Both the position numbers and the translations under genes were made by a program. DNA of 64,000 nucleotides from Pelodera strongyloides (Eukaryota; Nematoda; Chromadorea; Rhabditida; Rhabditidae): NCBI GenBank assembly GCA_036852015.1, contig JAANDG010000382.1, positions 62,001 to 126,000 on the forward strand, written 5' to 3'. Below the pieces are notes generated by a model. That model did no database searches. It was not told the origin of the DNA and saw only the letters and a list, made by a program, of their open reading frames with translations. This document shows, piece by piece, positions 48,085 to 59,925 of the stretch (position 1 is its first letter; every line of letters begins with the position of its first letter).

Positions 48085-48854
48085 ATTATTGTGCATTTGC
48101 TAAAATGAAGAGAATAAAGCATGCGAAATTTGATGGTGAATTTAGTTGTTCGCCCTCCCAGTAAAGCAGTATGATTGCCGAAACCAAAAAAAAACCATCG
48201 CTGACCATCACCAAAATTTTTTTGACTGCTTGGCGACCATTTGGTGACCAGTTGATGACGGTTTTCGATGAAATCTGTCACCGCATGATCATAATGCGGT
48301 CACCAAATGGGCTAATCCAAAAAAAGGAGTGCATCGTCACCTATTTCACCCATTTCCTATGTGTTGCACAGTGGTATAGGTATAGTGCTACATTGTGCCC
48401 AGAGCCCAAAGACCTTTTTGTGCCATATGTTTCAAATGGTACGTTGCATGTATTTCTTGCTGGTAAAATTTTCTATCTGGCTTTCTTGTATTTCCTTCTG
48501 ACCTTATTTCTGGTGGCGCAAAATTATTGCATGTATTGTGTAAAATTTCGTAAAAATGTAAAATTTCAGGAAGTGTTGTAACTTTTGTAAGTTGTAGCAA
48601 TATAAACGCTTTCGTGCAACTTTCACTTGACAACAAAAAAAAGAAATCCTTTGTTAGCGCGATAGCGCTAACATAGTTTGGGTTTGCTCCGAGAGCCCTT
48701 TTTTCCAGTTTTCACCCTGAAGACCAAAAATTGAAATTCTTTCGGTCTAATTAGTGAAAAGACCACATTTCATAATATCTGCGAAAATTTCAGATAAAAA
48801 TATCAACTTACACGAAATTGTGTAAGCGTGCTCCATTTGGGAGAAGGTGACTTC

Positions 48855-49060
48855 ATATAATAGGTAGAATCTTCGAGCTTATACGACTCCCGGTTAGACA
48901 GATGGACAGATGTTAACCAAATCTTTATGTCAACGTTTCGTTTTTTTTTTATCTTTATGTCAGATGCCGAAAGGCGAAACGTTGACATAAAGATTTGGTT
49001 AACATCTGTCCATCTGTCTAACCGGGAGTCGTATAAGCTCGAAGATTCTACCTATTATAT
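48855..49060. repeat. Near-perfect 206-bp hairpin
   Basis: Arms of about 87 bases starting ATATAATAGGTAGAATCTTC are inverted almost without mismatch around a T-rich loop near 48940-48965. Unlike the other fold-backs it lacks TTAAAG ends. Near-identity of the arms points to recent origin or ongoing correction. Confidence 0.9.
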
Positions 49061-49976
49061 TACACGAAATTGATGACCAAATAAGCAAAATTTGCAACAC
49101 ATGCGGAAGAAACGTCTGTGTGTGTGCACCCCCCCCCCCTCACTCACTCAAGAGAGCCTAGTCTTGCGCGCACTCTATTAACTAACAGACGGTATTTTAG
49201 ACGCCTAATTTATTGAGTACTTTATTTGCATTATTAATCATTATAGTCTTAATTATTATTTTTATTTTTATGTTAGGTAAATAACTCTAGGTGCGCGCTA
49301 ACAGTACGCGCCGTTGAAACACACTACAGCGTTTCAGGGGTATATTTCTTCAGGGCAAAAGTACTTATTAGTTACTAAGTATTATTATTGTTGTTGCCAA
49401 CTAGGTAATTAAAACGAATAAAGTTAAGTCGTCCGGGGAAAAGGGTTGTCAACCATTTTCAAAATTCAACCTAAAAGTCATGAAGCTCGGCTGATCGCTG
49501 GTGAAAGCACGTAATTTCTGCAAAACCAACGCATTTTTTTAAGAAACTATCCTGATTTGCATGGGAATGTAGTTTTCGGAAATCCGTTCACAACCCCACT
49601 GTGGCGTAGCCGCTTTATTTAAACGTTCACGCTTATTTGAAAATAGACCTATTTTTCCATACTATCCGCGTTCAAGAACGATCTAGTGCTTGTTTTTAAG
49701 AACTATATTTACCTGTAAAAGGTAAATAACCCTACAACTTAGGCAGACATAATCGCGCGCCTGCCGACTGGTAAAATCAATAGTTTGCTTAAGAAACCCT
49801 TACCATGTAGGTGGTAAGCAGTTAGTGTTCTGCTCGACTCATTTGCGTTGTTGCAACGTCAATAATTCATTTAGGTCAATGCTTTAGAGGGCCCTATCAC
49901 ACAATAAGGCACAACCTTACAAACAGTCCTTTATGGTTTATGGTGTTACCAGTCGGCTACCGCCGCCTGAGGCGTC

Positions 49977-51250
49977 TTTCCAATATTCGCTGATGGTCGC
50001 TATGTTTCACTGGGCTATATCTATAAGTAGAAGCAACTCTTTCTCGCAAGAATAATTTCCTGGGGATAGAACTTAGTTTTGGTTCGCCCATTTTAGGACG
50101 TTGACTATATTCCTCCTAAATTGCCTGTAAATCGTTGGACAAATATAACGTCCAAAAATTTCCAAAACGTAAAACTAGCGGAATAAGCGCGTGGCTGATA
50201 CGCCGCAATTTTTCGCTGGGCTATATAAGTTAGAAGCAAACGTTTTCACAAAGGAAATGGTTTCAGTTTTGTTATTTTCCTTTTGAAACCTACACCTATA
50301 TCAAACACGGGGATAGAAATTAGTTTCTGTTGACTATATTTTTCCTAAATTTGTCTGCAACTTGCTCTACTCTAGGACATCGAAAAAATTGCCAAAGCCT
50401 AAAAGCAGCTTAATATCGTGTGGCTGATAGGCCGCAATGTTTCGCTGGGCTATATAAGTTAGGAAGAAACATTTGTCTGCAAAGAGTCTCCAGTCTCTCA
50501 TTTTTCCGTTTGAAACCCATACCAATATTAAACACGGGTTAGAACTTAGTTTCTGTTGACTATATTACTCCTAAATTGTCTGCAACTTGCTGGACTCTAT
50601 AATATCGAAAAAATTCCAAATCCTAAAAGCAGCTTAATATCGCGTGGCTGATACGCCGCAATGTTTCGCTGGGCTATATAAGTTAGGAAGAAACATTTCT
50701 CTGCAAAGAGTCTCCAGTCTCTCATTTTTCCTTTTGAAACCCATACCAATATTGAACACGGGTTAGAACTTAGGTTCTTTTGTCTATATTCCTCCTAAAT
50801 TGTCTGCAACTTGCTGGACTCTATAATATCGAAAAAATTCCAAATCCTAAAAGCAGCTTAATATCGCGTGGCTGATACGCCGCAATGTTTCGCTGGGCTA
50901 TATAAGTTAGGAAGAAACATGTCTATGCAAAGAGCCTCCAGTCTCTCATTTTTCCTTTTGAACCCATACCAATATTGAACACGGGTTAGAACTTAGTTTA
51001 TATTCCTCCTAAATTGTCTGCAACTTGCTGGACTCTATAAGTCTATAACCTAAAAAAAATAGCCAAAGCCTAAAAGCAGCGGAATGTAAGTGACCGCTAT
51101 TTTGCTTTTTGAAACCTATACGAATGTTAAACATGGGATCGAACATAGTTTTAGTGTGCCGGTGTGCCCTTTATATAACTGGTGAACGTATTCTTCCTAA
51201 ACTGTCTGCAGATCGTTAGACTATAAAGCAGAAAAAATCCAAAATTGTCA
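49977..51250. repeat. Tandem array of about 225-bp units, each with a TATA box
   Basis: At least four clear and two degenerate units. A TATATAAG-like box recurs at about 50015, 50222, 50451, 50675, 50899 and 51172, i.e. every 224-229 bases in the middle. Each unit also carries GTGGCTGATACGCCGCAAT just upstream and TCCTAAATTGTCTGCAACTT downstream. No open frame is conserved across units. Confidence 0.85.
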
Positions 51251-51689
51251 CAGATCTTTTCCTTAACTGTATTAAACTAAAGAATGTCGTAGAACGTTAC
51301 AGGTGACACCGTGTATAATCCATACTAAAGCAAAAAGTACGCGAAATTAAGAAATTCTGTTGAATGTTCTTTCGTTCGACCGAAACATCGCTCAAGATTG
51401 GACGCTCGTTTCATGGGAAATAATGGAAATGTGCAGAGAATTACTCAATGCTTTGTTGCAAAATATGTCGACTAAATCTTTGTAAAAAGAGTAAATGAAA
51501 AATTAGACTACGAAGTGATTACAAAAAAGTATTTCATAAAAAGTTGTCAATGATTGTGATTTGGTAGTTCTCTGAGTTGTGAGTGTTCGTTGTTTCCTAA
51601 AATGAGCTGCGCGCCACCGCGCCCGAACGATACACCACACACATTCCGTATATGCAGCCTTTTTTGGACTAATGTGAGAGGGGCGCTCG

Positions 51690-51829
51690 GGATGTGAGAT
51701 GGCTCAGTGCATGGGAACATGAACTACTGAACCAATCCTACTTCCTGAGCGTAACGCACATCATCCAAACACACAATCAATCAAACAAACAAACAAACAA
51801 ACAAAGCTCCCAACTTTATATAATAAGAT
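51690..51829 (+). mobile_element. Possible SINE fragment with TTTATATAATAAGAT end
   Basis: A-box-like TGGCTCAGTGCATGG near 51701, then a (CAAA)n stretch and the terminal TTTATATAATAAGAT shared with the SINE at 25766. No B box seen, so the head may be decayed or different. Confidence 0.4.
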
Positions 51830-52410
51830 GAAGTCCTGTGGTATGCAGAGAAGTGTTCCTAACCTTGAAGCATGTTCCTAAACTCGCAATTAGAGCATTT
51901 CACACAACTTCCTTCAAAAAGCACCTAACAAGGTAATTTTTAATCGTGTTGTACATGACTTTGTCGAATTCAGGAGTTCATTTTCAGACCCACTATTAAA
52001 ATTAACCCAAATTAGCCTAATTGCACAACTGCTTTAATTTTTGTGCTGAAAATGGTAGTGTTTATGTCTTTCGCCATACTTGATTTGGCTGTGTTAAAAT
52101 TTTCCCCAAAAATTTGGTACGAGTATTCTAGAGGCCTGCGCCTATATACTTTCGTGATGCACTGTAGATGAGGCGAAACATGCGACCTAGATTGTAAATG
52201 ACCAAAAGGAAGCTTTATAGAACCAAACAAGAGTTTGGCGACAAATGGGCGAGGTGTGCGGCGAGGCTGCGAAACCGTTTTGTAATATGCAAAATAGGAT
52301 GAGTACCGTAGACAGGATCCACAGAAAAGAGGGGAACACTTTTTTGGATGGGCCTGAGCCTTTAACTGGTTTCTGACAAGATATGTAAATTAGGGCATGT
52401 GAAAAGAGGA

Positions 52411-52945
52411 CAATATTTTATCGTGGAAAAGAGTCCTTGAATGGAAAGTTTGGGTTTCATCATGTCTTAAAACTACGAAAAGAGGCCAATATTTGATGAA
52501 TCGGATTCTGTAAAAAGTGAACAATATTCTGCGTATATGCTCAAATCCGGCAACTTTAATACCCAAACTGGCTATTTCTTTTATGTAATGTCTTCCATTT
52601 TTGACAGGTATTTGTATTTGTTAGCTACATCTCATCTTCCGGTGTTATGTTATGGTTCTGAAACACCTTTTAGAATTAGAACATTGCAAAAACTGCGGGC
52701 ATATTGCATATTCCAGAGTAGCTTGCGAGCTTGCCATCCTATAAAGAAATGAATGCTAATGAAGCCAATTAAATAAAATAAATGCCAGTTTGGGTATTAA
52801 AGATGTCGGATTTGAGCATATACGCAGAATATTGTTCACTTTTTACAGAATCCGATTCATCAAATATTGGCCTCTTTTCGTAGTTTTAAGACATGATGAA
52901 ACCCAAACTTTCCATTCAAGGACTCTTTTCCACGATAAAATATTT
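52411..52945. repeat. Large fold-back element
   Basis: Arms of about 150 bases, from ATATTTTATCGTGGAAAAG inward to CCAAACTGGC, are inverted around a 210-bp centre. Arm identity is high. No protein is evident in the centre. Confidence 0.85.
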
Positions 52946-53332
52946 CACTTACAATTAGGGTTTTAGCACAAATATCATTCACAATGAGAATTAAATCAAA
53001 TACTCTGTTAATCTCCGACCCAATGCTCGCCCAAATTGTGGCTTTCGACCCCACCGCCGACGCTAAATATGACTGAAATTTGCAGTGCCGAAGTGCCGAC
53101 CCTTTAGCAGTACAAACAGTGTAGCAGTACAGTGGGCAGCAGCAGTGAACGCATGCCAGCCAAACTGACCCAAGTCTGACCCAGGTCCGACCCAAATGGC
53201 GCGCTTGCAGCCCTTCCGCATGCAGATCGCATTTTTCACGATGATTTTTTCAAAAAAATTTGAAGTTCTGCACTTTCTGGTTTTGTTCTAATTTGTTTCT
53301 ATTTCCTTTATTATTCCCTCTATTAAAGGGAG

Positions 53333-53780
53333 AGGCCCACGAGAAAAAAGTGTTCCTCAATTTACTTGCACAGAATGTCCGGAATCTCAGAAATATTTCT
53401 GTGAAAACCGCATATATTTGCATCGTGAACTCGCAGAGATATTTTATGCTAAACAGTTCGGCCAGGCACCGTAGCCAGAAAGGTTAAAATACCTTTTTAT
53501 ATTTTATATCCATCCATTAGCATTTTTTCTCTACATAATGATTGTTAAACGAATGAAGAACATTACTACCATTATAACAAAGCGTTTCCAGTACTGTAAT
53601 GCCATAAAAGAGCAAAAATTTTTTCAGACTACGGTGCCTGGCCGAACTGTTTAGCATAGAATATATTTGCGAGTTCTAAATGCAAAGAGATGCGGTTTTC
53701 GCAGTAATATTTCTGAGATTCCGGACATTCTCTTCAAGTAAATTGAGGAACACTTTTTTCTCGTGGGCCTCTCCCTTTAA
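53333..53780. repeat. Fold-back MITE, GGGAGAGGCCC family, copy 1
   Basis: Arms TTAAAGGGAGAGGCCCACGA and its inverse, with CAGAATGTCCGGAAT-like inner blocks inverted and a second inner pair around ACGGTGCCTGGCCGAACTG. Confidence 0.9.
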
Positions 53781-53996
53781 CTTATTGCTATCACAGGTAC
53801 CGTTGCTTCACTGACTGGTGCGCGTTCAAGCAAGCAAACAAACGGAAGGAAACCTGATAAAGTAAGTAAGTTTATGATGTGGTAAGAGTAGGGTTCTCAT
53901 CGGTCACTATAGATAGACTCAGCCGTAGAATATATGTTACTAATAGTTTGTAATCTTCGCAGAATGACGCAGAAGTATTACACTTTCATTTACTAT

Positions 53997-54454
53997 TTAA
54001 AGGGAGAGGCCCATGAGGAAAAAGTTTATCTCAATTTACTTGTACAGAATGTCCGGAATGTCAGAAATATTACTGTAAAACCCGCATTTCTTTGCACCTA
54101 AAACTCACAGAGTTATTCCCGGGCAAACAGTTCGGCCAGGTACCGTAGTCAAATCAATTTTTGCGTTTTAAGGGCATTACAATATTGGAAACGCTTCTTT
54201 ATTAGCGTAGGAATGTTCTTAATTAGTTTAACAATTATTGTGTAGAGAAAGAATGCTAATGGACGGATATAAACCGTAAAACAGTATTTTGAAGTTGCTG
54301 CCTACGGTACCTGGCCGAACTGTTTGCGGGGGAATAACTCTGTGAGTTCTAGGAGCAAAGCAATGCGGTTTTCACAGTAATATTTCCGAAATTCCGGACA
54401 TTCTGTGCAAGTAAATTAAGAAAGACTTTTTTTCTCGTGGGCATCTCCCTTTAA
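53997..54454. repeat. Fold-back MITE, GGGAGAGGCCC family, copy 2
   Basis: Same family and layout as 53333-53780, in near-tandem 217 bases further on, with more divergence between its arms. Confidence 0.9.
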
Positions 54455-55127
54455 TTTAATACATTTAGACACTGGTGGCCAGCTCCATGGAAGTTCACAA
54501 CATCAAAAGATGCATTCTGCTGCCTGATACTAATACTGAACAATGGCTAAAACTCCTGATAGTAATACTGAACAATGGCTAAAGATTCGCTAAAACTCCG
54601 TCAAATTTGAATGTTTAGTCATATACTGTGTATGTATTATTCGCAATAAACATTTCCTCCCGTTATGTAGTGTTATGGGCTACGCTTCTGTACAAATTAC
54701 GGTTGTGCCGACTCCAAACAGTGTTTTGCCGACCCAACTCTGACTCCAAACAGTGGTTTTGCTGACCCAACTCCCACGCCTTTTTCAAAATTTTCGACCC
54801 GGGGCGGAAACTAGGACCGCCCAGCGTCGGACTACGCTTTAGTTGGGTCGGCACTTTGGGTCGGAGAGGAACATAGTAATTCACCGTGGGAAATAATGTC
54901 CTGCCGAGTGTAGTTTGTAACTTGGCTAATTGCCATTAGCCTGCGCGTTCTGTGTACGGTATTAGTATTGCGTTTAGATTTTAGCTTCCGATCATCCAGT
55001 TTCCAATAAAGGAAGCTTCTTCTGCGAGGCCTATTGTTCTGTGATTGATTTACTTTTCATTGTGAATGATACTTGTGTTATTATTAATAAAAACAATAAA
55101 AATAGGGGTTATTTGAGATGAACCTGT

Positions 55128-55522
55128 TGAAAAAACAGGCCCATCAAATTTAACCTATGTTTACGAGATGTTCATACGGTTTACGAATCATTTTTATTAG
55201 AATATACACAAACCAAATTTCACCTTCATTCACACTGGGACACTTTATTCCGATGCGCTCAACGTATATGTATACCATAAAGCTGCAGATTTCAAAGCTG
55301 TGTATGCAAATTTTGATCGCAGTCTAATTTTACGATAAATTTGCATTGGCAGCTTGGATATTTTCAGTTTTACGGTATACATATACGTTGAGCGCATCGG
55401 AAAAAGATTCCCAGGGTGAATGAAGGTGAACTTTGGTTTGTATATATTGTAATAAAAATGCTTTATAATAATTATGAACGTATCGTAAATATAGGTTTAC
55501 TTTGATGGGCCTGTCCCTTTAA
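55128..55522. repeat. Fold-back MITE, GGGACAGGCCCATC family
   Basis: Right arm ends GGGCCTGTCCCTTTAA. The left arm has lost its first bases (AAAAAACAGGCCCATCAAA). It is otherwise like 12338 and 45570. Confidence 0.85.
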
Positions 55523-55620
55523 AGCATCCGAATTCTAGTTTTAGATTGCACGAATGTTATGTTATAAGGCCACATTTATGAGGAATTTTTAGCCTGCAAT
55601 TAGGAATAAAGAGTTTAACA

Positions 55621-56865
55621 CCCGATCACCGCGAAATATACTACCATAAACAAGTGGCTGAAGGTATTTACATTACTCTCTGCCTTCTTTAGGCTTTAGG
55701 ATCTGTTTTTTTATGTTTAATGTGTAACTTTACAAGTAGCCATTTCATATTAACTTTGTTTCAGGAAATCGTGTAACGGTGCTGCATTGTATAATTCGAG
55801 TAAACTACCCATTACGACACACTCTATGCTGTTGAAATAATGATAAATACATTAGCAATCGTGAACACGGGAACAACATCATATTATACTTTTATTAATG
55901 CCGTCGAACACATCTCTTTATGTCATGCATTATTTGAATTTTAATATGGGGAAGCCATCACCAAAGCCGCAGTTACTTCCCACTAAAAATTATTTTTAAA
56001 AAATGCTTAGGATTTGACCATATTATAAAGCAAATAACTACAGTTTCTACTCAAGAATATGGGCTGGATGAAAAAAGGAATGTTTGATTATTTAGATAAA
56101 ACACATTGTGATAAAAAAAAAGATATCTAGCTCTTCAAGTGGACGTGGAACTCATTGTTAGCTAGTATTGTTATTCCATACAAAATGCAAGCAAACCGGA
56201 TAGATCCTAAAATTGAAACCTTTTCCAAATACACCTTTTGAAACAACATGGTCCGTAGCGAAGCATAGGATCACTGCAAGGAATCCAACCAGAACAGAGA
56301 ATTTCATTTTATTTTCCTGAAAAGAAGAAAATTGTTTTTAAAATTAGTCAGTTCTTACAAAATAGGAGAGAGCCCTGATAATAGCTTGCAATAGTTTTTT
56401 TGCAGGCGTTTTCTTCCTCAGATTTTTTTCCGTTAATTTCCCTAAAACCTTGTCGGTCTGTGTCTTGTGTGAATTTTTTTTATGTTCCAGGTTCTAGGAA
56501 CACGGTTGAAGTTCAATAGAATTCAGTGTCAGCTTTTTTATGTCCGAGCATCGCGACAAGATACAGTCTTCTGTAGGTAAAGTGACGGTTGAAACAAGGT
56601 AGACATAGAAAACAATGTTCAATGAACGAAGAATGTCAAATGGGCCAAGCTCCATGGGACCTTCAACGGTTTCACTTCATTTCGTACTACTTTTTTCCGT
56701 TCATAAATATGCATGAAAACGCGGCCTAGTGTTTTTTTATAGACTTTCAAATAGACCTCGTTTTGTATGATAATGAAACGCCCTAGTGCATATTTGAAAA
56801 TTTTTTGATGCATGCTGAGTTTTAACTTTCACATTATTGAACAATAATAACCTGAACATCAAGTA
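55621..56865. repeat. Segmental duplication, copy 1
   Basis: About 1.2 kb matching 58928-59925, including a tiny secreted peptide gene and its upstream region. Shared phrases include CTTTAGGCTTTAGGATCTG and CATATTATACTTTTATTAAT. The upstream-most 200 bases (56650-56865) occur a third time at 58725-58915. Confidence 0.8.
56158..56307 (-). CDS. Tiny secreted peptide (49 residues), duplicate 1
   Basis: Single open frame starting MKFSVLVGFLAVILCF, a signal peptide. The mature part contains GVFGKGFNFRIYPVC. A TTTTCAG acceptor lies 9 bases before the ATG (TTTTCAG then GAAAATAAA), fitting a spliced-leader start. The paralogue at 59390-59518 shares the signal peptide, the acceptor and the G..KGF.FR...C pattern, so the frame is conserved while the tail diverges. 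The stop positions differ, so the C-terminus is loosely constrained. Function unknown. Confidence 0.6.
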   Translation of the reverse strand: MKFSVLVGFLAVILCFATDHVVSKGVFGKGFNFRIYPVCLHFVWNNNTS

Positions 56866-56867
56866 TG

Positions 56868-57493
56868 AAACGTTTTGGATGTTACTTGGACGGGAAATCA
56901 ACATGCAGAAGGAACTTGCCCCGGACATCCTACGCCGTCAAAGTGCCGGATGGGCTGCTTATCATCGCATTGAACCTGTGATCCGAGCATCCCGGGACGT
57001 CAAACTAAACGCGAACCTGTTCAATTCTACTGTTACCCCAGCACTTACATAAGCTGGTGACACGTGGGCCTTCATGGAGAAAACTGAACGAAAGCTGCGA
57101 GTAACCCAAGCGAACATCGAGCGAAGAATGGTTGAAATAACGCTCCGCCAACAACGAGAACAAAACCTCCACAATACCGATCTTCGAAGACTCACACAAG
57201 TCCACGACGCTGCGGATCGAGTGAACTATTCGAAACACAGATGAGCAGGATATATTATGCGTCGCACTGACAATCGCTGGACACGAGAACTGACCGAATG
57301 GAGGCCGTACAATTACAAACGCCCCCGAGGAAGACCTCCTATGCGATGGGCTGATTCAATTCGATTTCGTTGTGCTCAGAAGACGGTTAGCAAAGCCTCC
57401 CCAAGAAGCATGTTTAATGAAATGCAACGTGGGACTCGCAGATGGCAAATCGACCTTGACGCTGAAGGGCTGAAGTACGAGTCGTCAAGGTAA
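56868..57493 (+). pseudogene. RTE-type LINE reverse transcriptase, C-terminal fragment
   Basis: One frame encodes the end of an RTE-like endonuclease-reverse transcriptase: LLGREINM, ILRRQSAGWAAYHRI, LFNSTVTPAL, IERRMVEITL, MRRTDNRWTRELTEW, RGRPPMRWADSI. Two nonsense codons interrupt it: TAA at 57050 (where a Tyr is usual) and TGA at 57242 (where a Trp is usual). There are no frameshifts. The copy is 5'-truncated, as is usual for LINEs, and ends in a short repeat (TCAAGGTAATCAAGGTAAT). Confidence 0.8.
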
Positions 57494-57765
57494 TCAAGGT
57501 AATAGACTACAATACTTCAGTACTTGCACGCTTGCAAGTGCCAACAACTGATGCACTGTAATTCTGTGCATTCGGTCAGGAGAAAGACATTGCTAAAGAT
57601 AAAGATAAAGTGCACCCCGTTTTATCAAGTGGAATCCGCAGAAACGGTGCAGAGGGGTCTTGCAGAGCATGACTGCATGACCGACTTTAAGCTTCCCTGT
57701 GGCTAATCTTCTCGGGAAGCCGAGGTTTTACACAGCTACCAACTTTTACACCTTTGGTATGGTGA

Positions 57766-57826
57766 GGGGGTTCCGGCCCGGGATCGAACCAGTGACCGGT
57801 GGCGTAGCCACTGTACCACGCCCCCC
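57766..57826 (-). other. tRNA-like sequence (SINE head or tRNA relic)
   Basis: On the minus strand GGCGTGGTACAGTGG (A-box like) is followed by a perfect B box GGTTCGATCCC and a pairing CCCCC/GGGGG end. At about 61 nt it is too short and has no proper anticodon arm, so a working tRNA is unlikely. The stretch GGGCGTGGCCTAGTGG at 63786 resembles its A box. Confidence 0.5.
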
Positions 57827-58537
57827 TCCCTTGTGTATCACTGATCACTGATCAACATTAATCAAAATATGAACACGGTTTCGCCTTCTTACTTTAATTA
57901 ACAATAAATATAAACAGATACATAGAAAAATATCTTCCCGATTCCAATTTACTGAAAATTTATCACAGGGAAAGAAGTCCCTTCGGTTGAGTTTTGATTT
58001 TTCACAAAATGGTGCTTTCTAAACCGCAACGGGACTTGGCTCGTTGCCAATGATGACAATACATGGAAAACTCGGGAAGAGGGAAAGTGTCTGCTCTACT
58101 GTTTCCGTTGCTCCACTATTCGTTGTCATTCTGTATATTACCAAAACACAACCGAGGGGATTTCTTTCCCTGAGTTAAATTTTCAGTAAATTGACACAGG
58201 AAATGTATTTTTCTATGTACCTTTTTATGTTTATTGATAATTGAAGTAAACATACGAATTTGAAGTGACTGCGATTGAAATTTTTATTATAGCACAAGTC
58301 AATTCGGTGATTAGTCTAAAATGTTTTTTCCAGATCCGAAACAGTCGGTGTGGGGGTGTCAACTTGTCTTGTGACTTGTGAGTGAAACTTATGAATGTCA
58401 TTTTCTTCCTGGTGTCTTGAAATTGCCGTCGTCAGTAAAATATGTACGCTGAGATAATCTTTTAGATATTTAGATCACGAAAATGCGTCCAATTTCTTTC
58501 CATTTATGGACAGATCTTAGCTCCTGATCAACATGTC

Positions 58538-58708
58538 TTAAAGCGAACTGCCAGCTCCTTTGGAACATTTGCATATGATAAGCAAATCCTATGTATCCTA
58601 TGCTAATTTTGCGCGATCGTCCACGGCTATCGCGCAAAATTAGCATAGGATACATAGGATTTGCTTATCATATGCAAATTTTCCAAAGGAGCTGGCAGTT
58701 CGCTTTAA
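58538..58708. repeat. Almost perfect fold-back MITE
   Basis: Arms TTAAAGCGAACTGCCAGCTC and its inverse, continuing through GCAAATCCTATGTATCCTAT to a core at GCGCGATCGTCCACGGC. Same family as 10386. Nearly every base pairs, which suggests a very recent copy. Confidence 0.95.
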
Positions 58709-58724
58709 GAATGCATAAACAAAA

Positions 58725-58915
58725 CGTTTCAATCCATTTTGTACTACTTTTTCCGTCGTTAAATATGCTTGTCAATGCGACCTAGTGTTTTTTTTAGAAT
58801 TTCAAATGTCGTCCTCGTCTCATATGATAATGAAAGTGCATATTTGTGAAACTTTTTGCTCTCAGATCTATTTTTTTACCTTTCATATTATTGAACAAAA
58901 ATATTCTGAACAGGC
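58725..58915. repeat. Third copy of the peptide-gene upstream block
   Basis: Matches 56650-56865 and 59735-59925 (for example TTTCAATCCATTTTGTACTA and TATTATTGAACAAAAATATT). No peptide gene follows it on the minus strand, so its gene has been lost or replaced. Confidence 0.7.
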
Positions 58916-58927
58916 ATCTAGACTGGA

Positions 58928-59925
58928 ACCACGAAATACTCCATTATCAGGTGGCTGAATGTATTTCCGTTACTCTCTATCATCTTTAGGCTTTAGGATC
59001 TGTTTTTTTTATGTTGTGTGTGACCTTAGCCATTTCCATTTGATATTTAACTTTGTTTCAGAAAATCGTGCAACGGTGCTGTATTCCATCATAAGGTCCA
59101 TAAGCGAGTAAACTACCTATGACGCACGCTCTCTGCTGTAGAAATAAGGATCTCGTACAAATACATTGGCATTCGTGAACTACAGCTACATCATATTATA
59201 CTTTTATTAATACCGTCGAACACAGCTGTTTATGTCATTCGTACTATGGAGGAGGAGCCATCACCAAAGCCCCTAAAAATTAATAAAAAAAGATGCTTAG
59301 AATTTGACAATATCTATAAAGATAAAGCAAATAACTACAGTTTATACTGAAGAATATGGGCTGCGTGAAAAAAATGAATGTTTGTTTATTTAGATAAAAC
59401 AGATTGTGCTAGTTCTAAATTTAAAACCTGGTTTTCGGAGCCAGCCGAGTAAGGCAGCGTGAACTGTAGAGAAACATAGGATCAATGCACAAAATCCAAC
59501 CAGAACTGAGAATTTCATTTTATTTTCCTGAAAAGTAGAAAATTGTTGAGAAAAAATTAGTCAATTCTTACAATTGGGAGAGCTCTTACAATAATTTGCA
59601 ACTTTTCTTTCTATTTTTTTCGGTCCGAGCATAGCGACGAAGTTCATGGACGGTTGAAACAAAATAGCGTTGATTTGATACTCGAGAACAATATTCAATG
59701 AACGACGCCAAATCGACTCTTAACTCAATGGTTTCCAAGTTTCAATCCATTTTGTACTACTTTTCCATTCATAAATATGCATGCAGTGTTTTTCTTAGTG
59801 ATTCAAATGTCGACCTCGTTTCGTATGATAATGAACCGCCCTAGTGCATATTTGTAAAAATTCTGTCTCTCATATCTATTTTTTACCATTCATATTATTG
59901 AACAAAAATATTCTGAACAGTCTGG
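58928..59925. repeat. Segmental duplication, copy 2
   Basis: Partner of 55621-56865, carrying the second tiny peptide gene. Scattered indels show that the duplication is not brand new. Confidence 0.8.
59390..59518 (-). CDS. Tiny secreted peptide (42 residues), duplicate 2
   Basis: Open frame starting MKFSVLVGFCALILCF (signal peptide), then HAALLGWLRKPGFKFRTSTICFI. Same TTTTCAG acceptor plus GAAAATAAA leader as its twin at 56158-56307. The mature part is short, basic and hydrophobic, with one cysteine, as in some antimicrobial peptides; that role is inference only. Confidence 0.6.
   Translation of the reverse strand: MKFSVLVGFCALILCFSTVHAALLGWLRKPGFKFRTSTICFI

Larger units (their letters stand above)
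48120..56157. other. 8-kb repeat-rich stretch, no gene found
   Basis: Holds a hairpin element, a TATA-bearing tandem array, a SINE-like element, five fold-back elements and GACCC-rich fragments (about 53030-53215 and 54705-54870) that resemble each other. I found no exon series here. Confidence 0.5.

Noticed and set aside
58470..58785. Twin proteins on opposite strands starting MYPMLILRD
   Set aside because: They are mirror images produced by an almost perfect palindrome.
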